A stretch of DNA of 64,000 nt from Shewanella polaris (GTDB lineage Bacteria > Pseudomonadota > Gammaproteobacteria > Enterobacterales > Shewanellaceae). Location: contig NZ_CP041036.1 of NCBI RefSeq assembly GCF_006385555.1, positions 1,736,001-1,800,000 on the forward strand. The letters are read 5' to 3'. The notes beneath the pieces were generated by a model. The model ran no database searches. It worked only from the letters and a program-made list of their open reading frames with translations, and was not told the origin of the DNA. How positions within the stretch are numbered: position 1 is the first letter of the stretch; each line of letters opens with the position of its first letter. Shown here in pieces: positions 18,019 through 26,960 of this stretch. A program made the translations under genes and the position numbers.

Positions 18019-18840
18019 ATGGCCGTTATCGCTAGGTTAAAAGAAGATATAGAATCAATTTATCATCGTGATCCTGCTGCAAACAGTACTATCGAGATAT
18101 TGTTTAATTATCCTGGTATGCATGCTATTTGGATCCATCGTATAAGTCATAAACTTTGGCTCGCCAACTGGCGCTTTACTGCGCGCTGTTTATCGACATT
18201 TTCTCGTTGGTTAACTGGTGTTGAAATACATCCAGGCGCCACCATTGGTCGCCGTTTTTTCATTGACCATGGCATGGGTGTTGTTATCGGTGAAACCGCT
18301 GAAATAGGTGATGATTGCACGCTTTATCATAGTGTTACTTTGGGCGGTACAACCTGGCAGCCAGGCAAACGTCATCCAACTTTAGGTAATAATGTGGTCA
18401 TTGGTGCTGGGGCTAAGATACTTGGGCCGATCACTATGCATGATGGTGCGCGTGTGGGGTCAAATTCTGTCGTTGTTAAAGATGTTGCCAGTGATAATAC
18501 CGTGGTAGGTATCCCTGGACGAGTGGTGTCTTCGCCGACGAATCAATCAAAAGAGAAAACTGAGCGTCGCACTGAGATGGCTAAAAAATATGGCTTTGAT
18601 GCATATGCCGTATCGCCAGATAATCCTGATCCAGTAGCAAATGCTATTGGTCAAATGCTGGACCATATGCATTTAATGGACTCAAAAGTACAAGAAGTGT
18701 GTAGTGCCATTCAATCTATGGGTGGCGAGGTGTGTACCAAAAAATTACCAGAGTTGAACGTTGATGCATTTGATGATGCTTCTAGAAAAGCTGCCACTAT
18801 TCGTAAACAAGACATTAACAAGTTCGACCCTAGTATTTAG
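18019..18840 (+). CDS. cysE: Serine O-acetyltransferase
   Basis: Acetylates serine with acetyl-CoA, first step of cysteine synthesis. 273 residues with left-handed beta-helix hexapeptide repeats from about residue 70 to 170, including [13 protein letters not shown] and Y-H-S-V-T-L-G-G. The N-terminal helical domain is short compared with E. coli CysE; a C-terminal tail of about 80 residues with D-P-V-A-N-A-I follows the repeats instead. Located 20 bp after trmJ and just ahead of iscR, supplying cysteine, the sulfur source for IscS; this isc-linked copy may be a second cysE paralogue. Confidence 0.93.
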   Translation: MAVIARLKEDIESIYHRDPAANSTIEILFNYPGMHAIWIHRISHKLWLANWRFTARCLSTFSRWLTGVEIHPGATIGRRFFIDHGMGVVIGETAEIGDDCTLYHSVTLGGTTWQPGKRHPTLGNNVVIGAGAKILGPITMHDGARVGSNSVVVKDVASDNTVVGIPGRVVSSPTNQSKEKTERRTEMAKKYGFDAYAVSPDNPDPVANAIGQMLDHMHLMDSKVQEVCSAIQSMGGEVCTKKLPELNVDAFDDASRKAATIRKQDINKFDPSI

Positions 18841-18983
18841 AAATAAATAAGTCATTGTAGATTCAAGTCAATAAATCGACCGATAATACGATTAATTATC
18901 CTGTTGGCATTGAATTTTATGACATAAAAAGGTTAAATACTCTCTGCGAAAATATGGACCTTTTTGTTATAAGCAAGACCATA

Positions 18984-19033
18984 ATACCCGAGTGTTTTAG
19001 TAGGATTAATACTTGACTAAATTACTAGGGTAT
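18984..19033 (+). promoter_or_regulatory. Two adjacent type-1 IscR operator sites
   Basis: Two 25-bp sites abut at 18984-19008 and 19009-19033. The second runs ATACTTGACT-N5-ACTAGGGTAT, a close fit to the type-1 IscR motif; the first begins ATACCCGAGTG and is weaker at its 3' end. They lie 40-89 bp before the iscR start, as in E. coli, where holo-IscR represses its own operon. They also show why the longer iscR frame from 19013 cannot be the true start. Confidence 0.85.
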
Positions 19034-19072
19034 GTTGAAATTACTGCATACTTTTTGGGAGCAGTACAAGTT

Positions 19073-19534
19073 ATGAAACTTACATCAAAAGGTCGCTATG
19101 CAGTGACAGCTATGCTGGATGTTGCGATTCACTCAGCTACTGGTCCCGTGCCCTTAGCCGATATTTCTGAAAGACAAGGTATCTCTTTGTCTTATCTTGA
19201 ACAACTCTTCGCAAAGTTACGTAAAAATGGTTTGGTGTCGAGTGTCCGCGGACCTGGTGGTGGTTATCGTTTAGGTTTAGATGCCGTCGATATCTCAGTT
19301 GGCATGGTCGTGCATGCTGTTGATGAATCTGTAGATGCCACTCGTTGTCAAGGACAAGGTAACTGCCAAAGCGGTACACGTTGCCTAACCCATTCTTTAT
19401 GGGGCGACTTAAGTAAACAAATTTCTGATTTTTTAAACAGTATTTCGCTTGCAGGTTTAATGCAAAAACGAGACGTTCAATTTATCTCGCTAAAGCAAGA
19501 CGAAATACAAAAGGAACATAGAGTGAGTTTGTAA
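19073..19534 (+). CDS. iscR: Fe-S cluster-sensing regulator IscR
   Basis: Rrf2-family repressor of 153 residues starting [13 protein letters not shown] winged helix domain covers about residues 1-80. The [2Fe-2S] ligands are in [16 protein letters not shown] (C-x5-C-x5-C plus His). Holo-IscR represses the isc operon, apo-IscR switches other promoters. First gene of a run iscR-S-U-A-hscB-A-fdx. Confidence 0.97.
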   Translation: MKLTSKGRYAVTAMLDVAIHSATGPVPLADISERQGISLSYLEQLFAKLRKNGLVSSVRGPGGGYRLGLDAVDISVGMVVHAVDESVDATRCQGQGNCQSGTRCLTHSLWGDLSKQISDFLNSISLAGLMQKRDVQFISLKQDEIQKEHRVSL

Positions 19535-19616
19535 CTCAACTATGTTGATTGATATATAATAATTATTTGTACGTTGTATGTAGCCTCACCTGAGACTGCT
19601 AAGTACGGAGTGTGTT

Positions 19617-20831
19617 ATGAAGCTTCCTATCTATTTAGATTATGCCGCAACAACCCCTGTAGATCCGCGTGTCGCAGAAAAAATGATGCAACACATGACA
19701 ATGGACGGCGTGTTTGGTAATCCAGCATCGCGTTCACATCGTTATGGTTGGCAAGCTGAAGAGGCGGTTGATGTCGCCCGTAATCAAGTTGCCGATTTAA
19801 TTAATGCTGATCACCGTGAAATAGTTTTTACCTCAGGCGCTACAGAATCAAGTAACCTTGCTATTAAAGGTATTGCTCATTTTTACAGTAAAAAGGGCAA
19901 ACACATCATCACCAGCAAAACTGAGCATAAGGCAACGTTAGACACTTGCCGTCAGTTAGAGCGCGAAGGTTATGAAGTGACTTATCTGGTACCCGATGCT
20001 AACGGCCTTATTCCAATGGAACGTTTAGAAGCAGCAATGCGCGACGACACCATTTTGGTCAGTATTATGCACGTTAACAACGAAATAGGTGTGATTCAAG
20101 ATATCGATGCGATTGGTGAATTATGCCGCTCAAAAGGTATCTTCTTCCATATGGATGCTGCACAAAGTGCAGGTAAAATACCGATTGATGTACAAACCAC
20201 TAAAGTAGATTTGATTTCGATTTCTGGCCATAAAATGTATGGACCAAAAGGCATCGGCGCGTTATATGTTCGTCGTAAGCCACGTATTCGTCTTGAATCG
20301 CAAATGCACGGTGGCGGACACGAACGCGGTATGCGCAGTGGCACATTAGCAACCCATCAAATTGTTGGGTTAGGCGAAGCTGCTGCTATTGCTAAACAAG
20401 ATATGGCTGTAGACGGTGCACGTATTACTCGTTTACGCGATAAATTGTGGAATGGCATTAAACATATCGAAGAAACCTATATTAACGGTGATATGGAACA
20501 TCGCTACAGCGGCATCTTTAACGTAAGTTTCAACTTTGTTGAAGGCGAGTCGTTAATGATGGCCTTAAAAGACTTAGCCGTTTCTTCAGGTTCAGCCTGT
20601 ACTTCAGCAAGTTTAGAGCCAAGCTACGTATTACGTGCATTGGGTTTAAATGATGAAATGGCACATAGCTCAATTCGTTTCTCTTTAGGTCGTTTTACTA
20701 CCGATGAAGAAATTGACCACGCTATCGTAACGATAACTGAATCTATCGATAAGTTGCGCGAAATGTCTCCATTATGGGAGATGTTCAAAGATGGTATCGA
20801 CTTGAACGAAGTTCAATGGGCACATCACTAA
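19617..20831 (+). CDS. iscS: Cysteine desulfurase IscS
   Basis: 404-residue PLP enzyme that removes sulfur from cysteine for Fe-S clusters, tRNA thiolation and other uses. The PLP lysine is in [10 protein letters not shown], and the mobile-loop catalytic cysteine in S-S-G-S-A-C-T-S-A near residue 328. The C-terminal W-A-H-H matches the IscU/partner-binding end seen in E. coli IscS. Confidence 0.98.
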   Translation: MKLPIYLDYAATTPVDPRVAEKMMQHMTMDGVFGNPASRSHRYGWQAEEAVDVARNQVADLINADHREIVFTSGATESSNLAIKGIAHFYSKKGKHIITSKTEHKATLDTCRQLEREGYEVTYLVPDANGLIPMERLEAAMRDDTILVSIMHVNNEIGVIQDIDAIGELCRSKGIFFHMDAAQSAGKIPIDVQTTKVDLISISGHKMYGPKGIGALYVRRKPRIRLESQMHGGGHERGMRSGTLATHQIVGLGEAAAIAKQDMAVDGARITRLRDKLWNGIKHIEETYINGDMEHRYSGIFNVSFNFVEGESLMMALKDLAVSSGSACTSASLEPSYVLRALGLNDEMAHSSIRFSLGRFTTDEEIDHAIVTITESIDKLREMSPLWEMFKDGIDLNEVQWAHH

Positions 20832-20903
20832 TTCGATTGAGTTGAATTAAGTGTAATACCATTAATCGTAAACGGACAACGACACAGAATTTGGAGCAGT
20901 ATC

Positions 20904-21287
20904 ATGGCTTATAGCGAAAAAGTAATCGATCATTATGAAAACCCACGTAACGTAGGTTCATTTGATAAAAACGATCCATCAGTAGTAACTGGTATGGTTG
21001 GTGCACCCGCTTGTGGTGACGTAATGAAGTTGCAACTTAAAATTAATGCTGATGGCATTATTGAAGATGCAAAATTCAAAACTTATGGTTGTGGCAGTGC
21101 AATTGCATCTAGCTCATTAGTTACTGAGTGGGTTAAAGGCAAAAGTGTTGATGAAGCCGCGACCATTAAAAATGCTGACATCGCTGAAGAATTAGCATTA
21201 CCACCGGTTAAAATTCATTGTTCAATTTTGGCTGAAGATGCCATTAAAGCAGCAATTGAAGAGTATAAAAGTAAACAAGCTAAGTAA
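20904..21287 (+). CDS. iscU: Fe-S cluster scaffold IscU
   Basis: 127 residues. Three conserved cysteines are visible in A-P-A-C-G-D, Y-G-C-G-S-A and I-H-C-S-I-L, with the modulating Asp in C-G-D. L-P-P-V-K just before the third cysteine is the HscA recognition motif. Receives sulfur from IscS and passes clusters on with HscA/HscB. Confidence 0.98.
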   Translation: MAYSEKVIDHYENPRNVGSFDKNDPSVVTGMVGAPACGDVMKLQLKINADGIIEDAKFKTYGCGSAIASSSLVTEWVKGKSVDEAATIKNADIAEELALPPVKIHCSILAEDAIKAAIEEYKSKQAK

Positions 21288-21301
21288 TACCTGGAGTTAA
21301 G

Positions 21302-21625
21302 ATGGCAATTTCAATGACCCCTGCAGCGGCTGATCGAGTAAGATCGTTTCTTGCTAATCGCGGGAAAGGCCTTGGCTTGCGCCTAGGATTGAGAACATCA
21401 GGTTGTTCAGGTATGGCATATGTCATTGAGTTCGTTGACGAACTCAATGACGATGATGAAGTTTATAATATCGATGGTATGAATATCATCATTGATGCTA
21501 AAAGCTTAATTTATTTGCAAGGTATTGAACTTGATTTTGTCAAAGAAGGCCTTAATGAAGGTTTTCAGTTCAATAATCCAAACGCAAAGGGTGAATGTGG
21601 TTGCGGTGAGAGTTTCACCGTTTAA
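21302..21625 (+). CDS. iscA: A-type Fe-S carrier IscA
   Basis: 107 residues with the invariant cysteines in S-G-C-S-G-M-A-Y and G-E-C-G-C-G-E. It begins 14 bp after iscU and carries clusters or iron to targets. The sequence is a standard IscA. Confidence 0.96.
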   Translation: MAISMTPAAADRVRSFLANRGKGLGLRLGLRTSGCSGMAYVIEFVDELNDDDEVYNIDGMNIIIDAKSLIYLQGIELDFVKEGLNEGFQFNNPNAKGECGCGESFTV

Positions 21626-21680
21626 CTATTATTTAACTGTTAAGCCGTTTTATATCAAACAGTAAGCATGATGTCTGCCC

Positions 21681-22205
21681 ATGAATTATTTCAATCTGTT
21701 TAATGTTGTACCTGCCTTTGATATCGACACCGCCTTACTTGCAGAGCGCTATCGCGAACTGCAACGGGCGGTACATCCCGATAAATTCGCTAATGATACC
21801 GAACAACAAAAGTTGTTATCAGTTCAGCGTACTGCACAAGTTAATGATGGCTATCAAACGTTAAAAAATCCCTTACGTCGTGCTGAACATATGTTGAGCT
21901 TACGTGGTATTGAATTAAGCCACGAAACCACCACATTAAAAGATGGTGCATTTTTGATGCAACAAATGGAGTGGCGTGAAGCGCTGGAAGACATACAACA
22001 AAGTAGCGATCCGCAAGCATCCATTGATGAATTGTATGAATCATTTGCTGAATTTGAGTCGGTATTATTTGCTAAATTAGCGACTCTATTGGCAAGTGAA
22101 GATGTTGCTGATGCATTATTAGCGGCAGATCAAATTCGTAAGTTGAAGTTTATGGCAAAATTGCAAGATGAGTTGGCGCGAATAGAAGACCGCTTTCTTG
22201 ACTAA
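21681..22205 (+). CDS. hscB: J-domain co-chaperone HscB
   Basis: 174 residues. N-terminal J-domain with the H-P-D-K-F tripeptide HPD (about residue 32), then a helical IscU-binding domain. Stimulates HscA ATPase and delivers IscU. Similar in length to E. coli HscB (171). Confidence 0.95.
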   Translation: MNYFNLFNVVPAFDIDTALLAERYRELQRAVHPDKFANDTEQQKLLSVQRTAQVNDGYQTLKNPLRRAEHMLSLRGIELSHETTTLKDGAFLMQQMEWREALEDIQQSSDPQASIDELYESFAEFESVLFAKLATLLASEDVADALLAADQIRKLKFMAKLQDELARIEDRFLD

Positions 22206-22273
22206 ATAGACCTAAAATTTAACCTTATTTATGATTAGTTCAGCTAATCGATAACACAACAAGTTGGAACATT

Positions 22274-24133
22274 ATGGCACTGTTGCAAATTGCAGAACCT
22301 GGCCAAAGCGCCGCACCGCACCAGCATCGTCTTGCGGTAGGGATTGATCTTGGTACCACCAACTCACTTGTTGCCGCTGTAAGAAGTGCGCAAGCGTTGA
22401 CTTTACCTGATGGACAAGGTCGTCATTCGTTGCCTTCTGTGGTGCATTATGGCGATAGCGGAGTGCTTGTTGGCTATGAAGCTCAAGAAATATCTGCTTT
22501 AGATCCACAAAATACTATCGTATCTGTTAAGCGTTTTATGGGGCGTAGCCTGACTGATATTCAGTCTGGTGTACATCGGTTACCCTACGCATTGAATGCG
22601 AGTGAAAATGGCTTACCCGTGTTCTCTACTCCTATGGGGCCGGTTAATCCCATACAAGTGTCTGCCGAAATTTTAAAACCCTTGATAGCGCGTGCAGAAA
22701 CGACTTTAGGTGGTCAGTTAGAAGGTGTGGTGATTACCGTGCCAGCCTATTTTGATGATGCACAACGTCAAGGCACTAAAGATGCCGCTGAATTGTTGGG
22801 CGTTAAGGTATTACGTTTACTGAACGAACCTACCGCCGCTGCAATTGCTTATGGATTAGATTCAAAGCAAGAAGGTGTGATTGCCATTTATGATTTAGGC
22901 GGTGGCACATTTGATATCTCCGTTCTGCGTTTAAATCGTGGCGTGTTTGAAGTGTTAGCCACTGGCGGCGATTCTGCACTAGGTGGTGATGATTTCGATC
23001 ATCTGCTTGTTAGCCATTTACAAACAGTGTGGGGCATTACCGAGCCTAACAATCAACTGGCACGACAATTACTGATTGAAGCTCGTCGAGTTAAGGAAGC
23101 ATTAACCAATAATGACAATATTGAAGCATCAGTTGTTATAGGCGAAAAAATCTTAACGTGTACTGTTGATAAGAGCTTATTTAATCAGTTAATTAGCGCA
23201 TTAGTTAAAAAAACCATTGGCAGCTGTCGCCGCACATTACGCGACGCCGGTGTCAGTATAGATGAAGTCATTGAAACCGTGATGGTGGGTGGTTCAACTA
23301 GAGTGCCTTTAGTGCGTGAACAAGTTGAAGCCTTCTTCAAGAAAACACCGCTGACCTCAATTGATCCTGATCGAGTTGTTGCTATTGGTGCCGCTATTCA
23401 AGCTGATATTTTGGTGGGTAATAAACCTGAGTCAGATTTACTGCTGCTCGACGTAATTCCGTTATCACTTGGCGTTGAGACAATGGGCGGTTTGGTGGAA
23501 AAAGTCGTCACTCGTAATACCACTATTCCGGTAGCTCGAGCACAAGAATTCACGACGTTTAAAGATGGCCAAACGGCAATGGCATTTCACGTGGTGCAAG
23601 GTGAGCGCGAACTTGTTGAAGATTGTCGTTCATTGGCTCGTTTCACCTTACACGGTATTCCTCCACATGCTGCAGGTGCTGCACATATTCGGGTGACGTT
23701 TCAAGTTGATGCTGATGGTTTGTTAAGTGTCACCGCCATGGAGAAATCCACCAAGGTGAAAACGACCATTCAAGTTAAGCCTTCATTTGGTTTGTCTGAC
23801 ACTGAAATTGCCACCATGCTAAAAGATTCGATGAAGTATGCTAAAGAAGACATTACTCGTCGTATGTTGGCTGAGCAAAAAGTTGAAGCTGCACGGGTGA
23901 TAGAATCGCTTAATGCGGCTTTAGCTAAAGATTCTGATTTACTCGATGAGCAAGAGCGTGAACAATTAATGGTGGCGATTGGACATCTTGATGCCGTTGC
24001 ACAACAAGATGATGTAGATGCCATTGAGAAAGCGATTGCAAGTCTAGATGATAAAACCCAAGATTTTGCGTCACGACGCATGGATAATTCTATTAGAGCG
24101 GCGCTAAAAGGGCAGTCGGTCGATAACATATAG
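22274..24133 (+). CDS. hscA: Hsp70-type chaperone HscA
   Basis: 619-residue DnaK paralogue dedicated to Fe-S assembly. The actin-like ATPase has G-I-D-L-G-T-T-N-S (about residue 24), [10 protein letters not shown] and M-V-G-G-S-T-R. A substrate-binding domain follows and recognises the L-P-P-V-K segment of IscU. Normal length and position between hscB and fdx. Confidence 0.97.
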   Translation: MALLQIAEPGQSAAPHQHRLAVGIDLGTTNSLVAAVRSAQALTLPDGQGRHSLPSVVHYGDSGVLVGYEAQEISALDPQNTIVSVKRFMGRSLTDIQSGVHRLPYALNASENGLPVFSTPMGPVNPIQVSAEILKPLIARAETTLGGQLEGVVITVPAYFDDAQRQGTKDAAELLGVKVLRLLNEPTAAAIAYGLDSKQEGVIAIYDLGGGTFDISVLRLNRGVFEVLATGGDSALGGDDFDHLLVSHLQTVWGITEPNNQLARQLLIEARRVKEALTNNDNIEASVVIGEKILTCTVDKSLFNQLISALVKKTIGSCRRTLRDAGVSIDEVIETVMVGGSTRVPLVREQVEAFFKKTPLTSIDPDRVVAIGAAIQADILVGNKPESDLLLLDVIPLSLGVETMGGLVEKVVTRNTTIPVARAQEFTTFKDGQTAMAFHVVQGERELVEDCRSLARFTLHGIPPHAAGAAHIRVTFQVDADGLLSVTAMEKSTKVKTTIQVKPSFGLSDTEIATMLKDSMKYAKEDITRRMLAEQKVEAARVIESLNAALAKDSDLLDEQEREQLMVAIGHLDAVAQQDDVDAIEKAIASLDDKTQDFASRRMDNSIRAALKGQSVDNI

Positions 24134-24141
24134 GTGAAATA

Positions 24142-24477
24142 ATGCCACAGTTAGTATTTTTACCCCATAAAGAGCTTTGTCCTGATGGCGCAGTTCTTGA
24201 GGCCGAAGTTGGCGAAACTATTTTAGACGTTGCACTGCGCAATGGAATCAATATTGAGCACGCGTGTGAAAAGTCATGTGCTTGTACCACGTGTCACGTT
24301 GTTGTACGTGAAGGCTTCAATAAGCTGGAAGAAAGTGATGAGCTAGAAGACGACATGCTTGATAAAGCGTGGGGCCTAGAGCCAGAAAGTCGTTTATCGT
24401 GCCAAGCCAAAGTGGTTGATTGTGATTTGGTTATCGATATTCCTAAATACACAGTCAATATGGTCAGCGAAGGCTAG
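24142..24477 (+). CDS. fdx: [2Fe-2S] ferredoxin, ISC type
   Basis: 111 residues. Cluster ligands are in C-E-K-S-C-A-C-T-T-C (C-x5-C-x2-C reading) with the last cysteine in L-S-C-Q-A. Supplies electrons during cluster assembly on IscU. It starts 8 bp after hscA and is the last gene of the operon; the usual enterobacterial iscX is not present between it and the terminator. Confidence 0.96.
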   Translation: MPQLVFLPHKELCPDGAVLEAEVGETILDVALRNGINIEHACEKSCACTTCHVVVREGFNKLEESDELEDDMLDKAWGLEPESRLSCQAKVVDCDLVIDIPKYTVNMVSEG

Positions 24478-24532
24478 TCTTTGTTGATTTATTAATGTCT
24501 CAATCACTCACTTCTAACGAGTAATTGATCAC

Positions 24533-24570
24533 AAAAAAAGAGTCAATCTGATCAGATTGACTCTTTTTTT
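24533..24570. terminator. Terminator of the isc operon
   Basis: Perfect 38-base palindrome: A7 followed by GAGTCAATCTGAT, its reverse complement and T7. No loop bases are unpaired on paper; the centre will open to form the loop. Confidence 0.93.
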
Positions 24571-24647
24571 ATTTGTGTTCATTCCAGTTATTGATTTAAA
24601 AAAAACTCAGAGTATGATGCCGGAAAATTACAATTTTGGAGCACTCT

Positions 24648-25544
24648 GTGCGCATCGCAATACTGTCTCAAGGCCCGCAATTATATTCTACTCGACGTTT
24701 AGTTGAGGCAGCCGTTGCCCGAGGACATGAAGTCAAGGTTATCAACCCACTAAAGTGTTATATGAATATCAATATGACCAAACCGAGTATTCATATGGCG
24801 GGTAAAAACTTAGGCCATTTTGATGCGGTGATCCCGCGAATTGGTGCCTCTGTGACTTTTTATGGTTCAGCTGTACTACGCCAATTTGAAATGATGGGTG
24901 TATATGCGGTTAATGGTTCAATTGGGATTGCGCGTTCACGAGACAAGTTACGTTCAATGCAACTTTTGTCACGACAAGGCATTGGTTTACCGATTACTGG
25001 TTTTGCCAACAAACCCAGTGATATTCCTGATTTGATTGATATGGTCGGCGGCGCGCCATTAGTGGTTAAATTGTTAGAAGGTACTCAAGGTATAGGCGTA
25101 GTATTAGCTGAAACTCGAAAAGCGGCAGAGAGCGTGCTTGAAGCCTTTATGGGCTTAAAAGCCAATATTATGGTGCAAGAGTATATTGCAGAAGCGCAAG
25201 GTGCGGATATTCGTTGTTTTGTGCTAGGGGATAAAGTAATTGCTGCGATGAAGCGCCAAGCTAAACCCGGTGAATTTCGCTCTAACTTACACCGTGGTGG
25301 TAGCGCAACGCTTGTTAAACTATCTCCAGAGGAGCGTTCAGTCGCGCTTCGTGCTGCAAAAACAATGGGATTAAATATCGCTGGGGTTGATTTATTACGA
25401 TCTAACCATGGTCCAGTTGTGATGGAAGTAAACTCATCCCCTGGTTTAGAAGGCATTGAAAAAGCCACTCAGAAGGATGTAGCCGACGCCATTATATGCT
25501 TCATGGAAAAGAATATAGATAAGGCTGTTAAGTCGAGACCTTAG
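24648..25544 (+). CDS. rimK: ATP-grasp ligase RimK
   Basis: 298 residues, close to E. coli RimK (300), which adds glutamates to the C-terminus of ribosomal protein S6. ATP-grasp features include [17 protein letters not shown] and the metal-binding [13 protein letters not shown] choose GTG 24648 because GGAG lies 8 bp upstream and M-R-I-A-I-L-S matches the family start; the frame opens slightly earlier at a TTG. Whether S6 is the substrate here cannot be seen: its C-terminal tail is outside the window. Confidence 0.93.
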   Translation: MRIAILSQGPQLYSTRRLVEAAVARGHEVKVINPLKCYMNINMTKPSIHMAGKNLGHFDAVIPRIGASVTFYGSAVLRQFEMMGVYAVNGSIGIARSRDKLRSMQLLSRQGIGLPITGFANKPSDIPDLIDMVGGAPLVVKLLEGTQGIGVVLAETRKAAESVLEAFMGLKANIMVQEYIAEAQGADIRCFVLGDKVIAAMKRQAKPGEFRSNLHRGGSATLVKLSPEERSVALRAAKTMGLNIAGVDLLRSNHGPVVMEVNSSPGLEGIEKATQKDVADAIICFMEKNIDKAVKSRP

Positions 25545-25718
25545 GCAATAAGCTCTATCTTCAATCACATAAAGCATAAATTACGCCATATTAATAAATG
25601 TGACGCAATTAAATGATGAAATATACTGACGAGTGCGGATAAGGCTAGGAATATACACTTAAATTACGTATAATCCGCGCGAATTTTTTAAAACTTGCTC
25701 ACATTAAGGAAGCTAGTT

Positions 25719-26150
25719 ATGACCATCGAACGCACATTTTCTATTATCAAGCCAGATGCAGTTGCTAAAAACCACATTGGCGCTATCTACAACCGTTTTG
25801 AAACCGCTGGTCTTAAGATCATCGCGTCTAAAATGGTACACCTGTCTAAAGAGCAAGCTGAAGGTTTCTACGCTGAACATAGCGCACGTCCTTTCTTTGG
25901 TGCTTTAGTTTCTTTCATGACGTCTGGTCCAGTAATGGTTCAAGTGTTAGAAGGCGAAAACGCTGTTTTAGCTAATCGTGAAATCATGGGCGCAACTAAC
26001 CCTGCTGAAGCTGCTCGTGGCACTTTACGTGCTGACTATGCTGCAAGCATCGACGAAAACGCAGTTCACGGTTCTGATGCAGTTGAATCAGCAGCACGTG
26101 AAATAGCTTACTTCTTCAGCGCTGACGAAGTGTGCCCACGCACTCGTTAA
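25719..26150 (+). CDS. ndk: Nucleoside diphosphate kinase
   Basis: 143 residues. Transfers the gamma phosphate between nucleotides through a phosphohistidine; the active-site His is in N-A-V-H-G-S-D. The start is ATG 25719 ([13 protein letters not shown]), preceded by AAGGAAG. A TATAAT at 25669-25674 followed by a GC-rich run is a likely promoter with a stringent-type discriminator. Codon use looks highly adapted, as expected for an abundant enzyme. Confidence 0.97.
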   Translation: MTIERTFSIIKPDAVAKNHIGAIYNRFETAGLKIIASKMVHLSKEQAEGFYAEHSARPFFGALVSFMTSGPVMVQVLEGENAVLANREIMGATNPAEAARGTLRADYAASIDENAVHGSDAVESAAREIAYFFSADEVCPRTR

Positions 26151-26168
26151 TTATTGCTGTAAGTTGAT

Positions 26169-26195
26169 AAAAAAGGAGCCTCGGCTCCTTTTTTT
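26169..26195 (+). terminator. Terminator of ndk
   Basis: GGAGCC/GGCTCC stem preceded by A6 and followed by T7, beginning 19 bp past the ndk stop. Confidence 0.9.
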
Positions 26196-26784
26196 GTGCT
26201 TCTTTGTTCGGTGTTCATCTTTCTAAATTAGCTTACTAGCAATGTAGAAGTAACTCTCATCTGTTCAAATTATTTCTGCTTTGAAAGACATAGATTTAAC
26301 ATTATCTATCAAGCGCTTGTTGTTGAGGTTATGTTTTATCGTTAATCAAGCTAACTTTTATAATTCTTTGAAATGCCACTTGTGTAGTACGGAAAGTAAA
26401 CAATATTTTCAATTTTGTTAGATGTATCAGCTCCCATAAAAAAGTCTCAACTAGCGATTTGGAATAGCATTTGATGGTAAAAATCTATATTTAATAAATA
26501 AATAATCAAGTAAGTTGTGGTCTTATTCCGTATGTTTTTATGAATAAAATTAAAATTTTTTTAATATTATAATTTTATTAAATGTAAATTTTATGAGTAA
26601 TTGTTTTAAATTGTGAGTCTATTTAATCTTATGTTCTATTTATGATTTATTAATGTGTCTAATTATTAAAATATTTAACTGTATATGTTTAATATCTGTC
26701 TAATATTTTATCGTTGAAAGTAAAGTTAATTAAAGAATTGTCATTAAATTTGCTATGTTATTGATTGGTGTAGAGATAATTATT
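26196..26784. other. Long AT-rich non-coding region before first TonB receptor
   Basis: About 590 bp of strongly AT-rich DNA with no supported gene. A segment around 26545-26590 with T-runs and AATTTTATTA resembles 30685-30730 in front of the second receptor, so the duplication that produced the receptors probably included far upstream DNA. Purpose unknown; could bind nucleoid proteins. Confidence 0.5.
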
Positions 26785-26870
26785 GTCAAATTAATTATCT
26801 TTGTTTGGGATTGATGTGGTGTTGTTTACTTGTTGCCCTTATTGACTAAAGGTTTTTTTATCATTAATAA
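26785..26870 (+). promoter_or_regulatory. Promoter and upstream element of TonB receptor 1
   Basis: Sigma-70 hexamers TTGACT (26842-26847) and TAATAA (26865-26870) are separated by 17 bp. GTCAAATTAATT (26785-26796) begins 57 bp before the -35. TGTTGTTTAC-T-TGTTGCC lies directly upstream of the -35. All three elements recur at the same spacing before receptor 2. Confidence 0.8.
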
Positions 26871-26878
26871 TGTTTCCC

Positions 26879-26902
26879 AATAATTAGCGTTCAGCAATTA
26901 TT
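26879..26902 (+). other. Leader hairpin of TonB receptor 1 mRNA
   Basis: Arms AATAATT (26879-26885) and AATTATT (26896-26902) with a 10-base loop, right at the predicted transcript 5' end. A weak AU stem alone, but a stronger counterpart occupies the same place before receptor 2. Confidence 0.45.
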
Positions 26903-26960
26903 TATAATTAAAAAATATAACGACTTGTTTTATTTTATTCCAAGTTATAGGGAGTTATTC

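Noticed and set aside
26925..26960. Upstream start of TonB receptor 1
   Set aside because: AGGGAG sits before the ATG at 26961 and the paralogue starts at the equivalent point.
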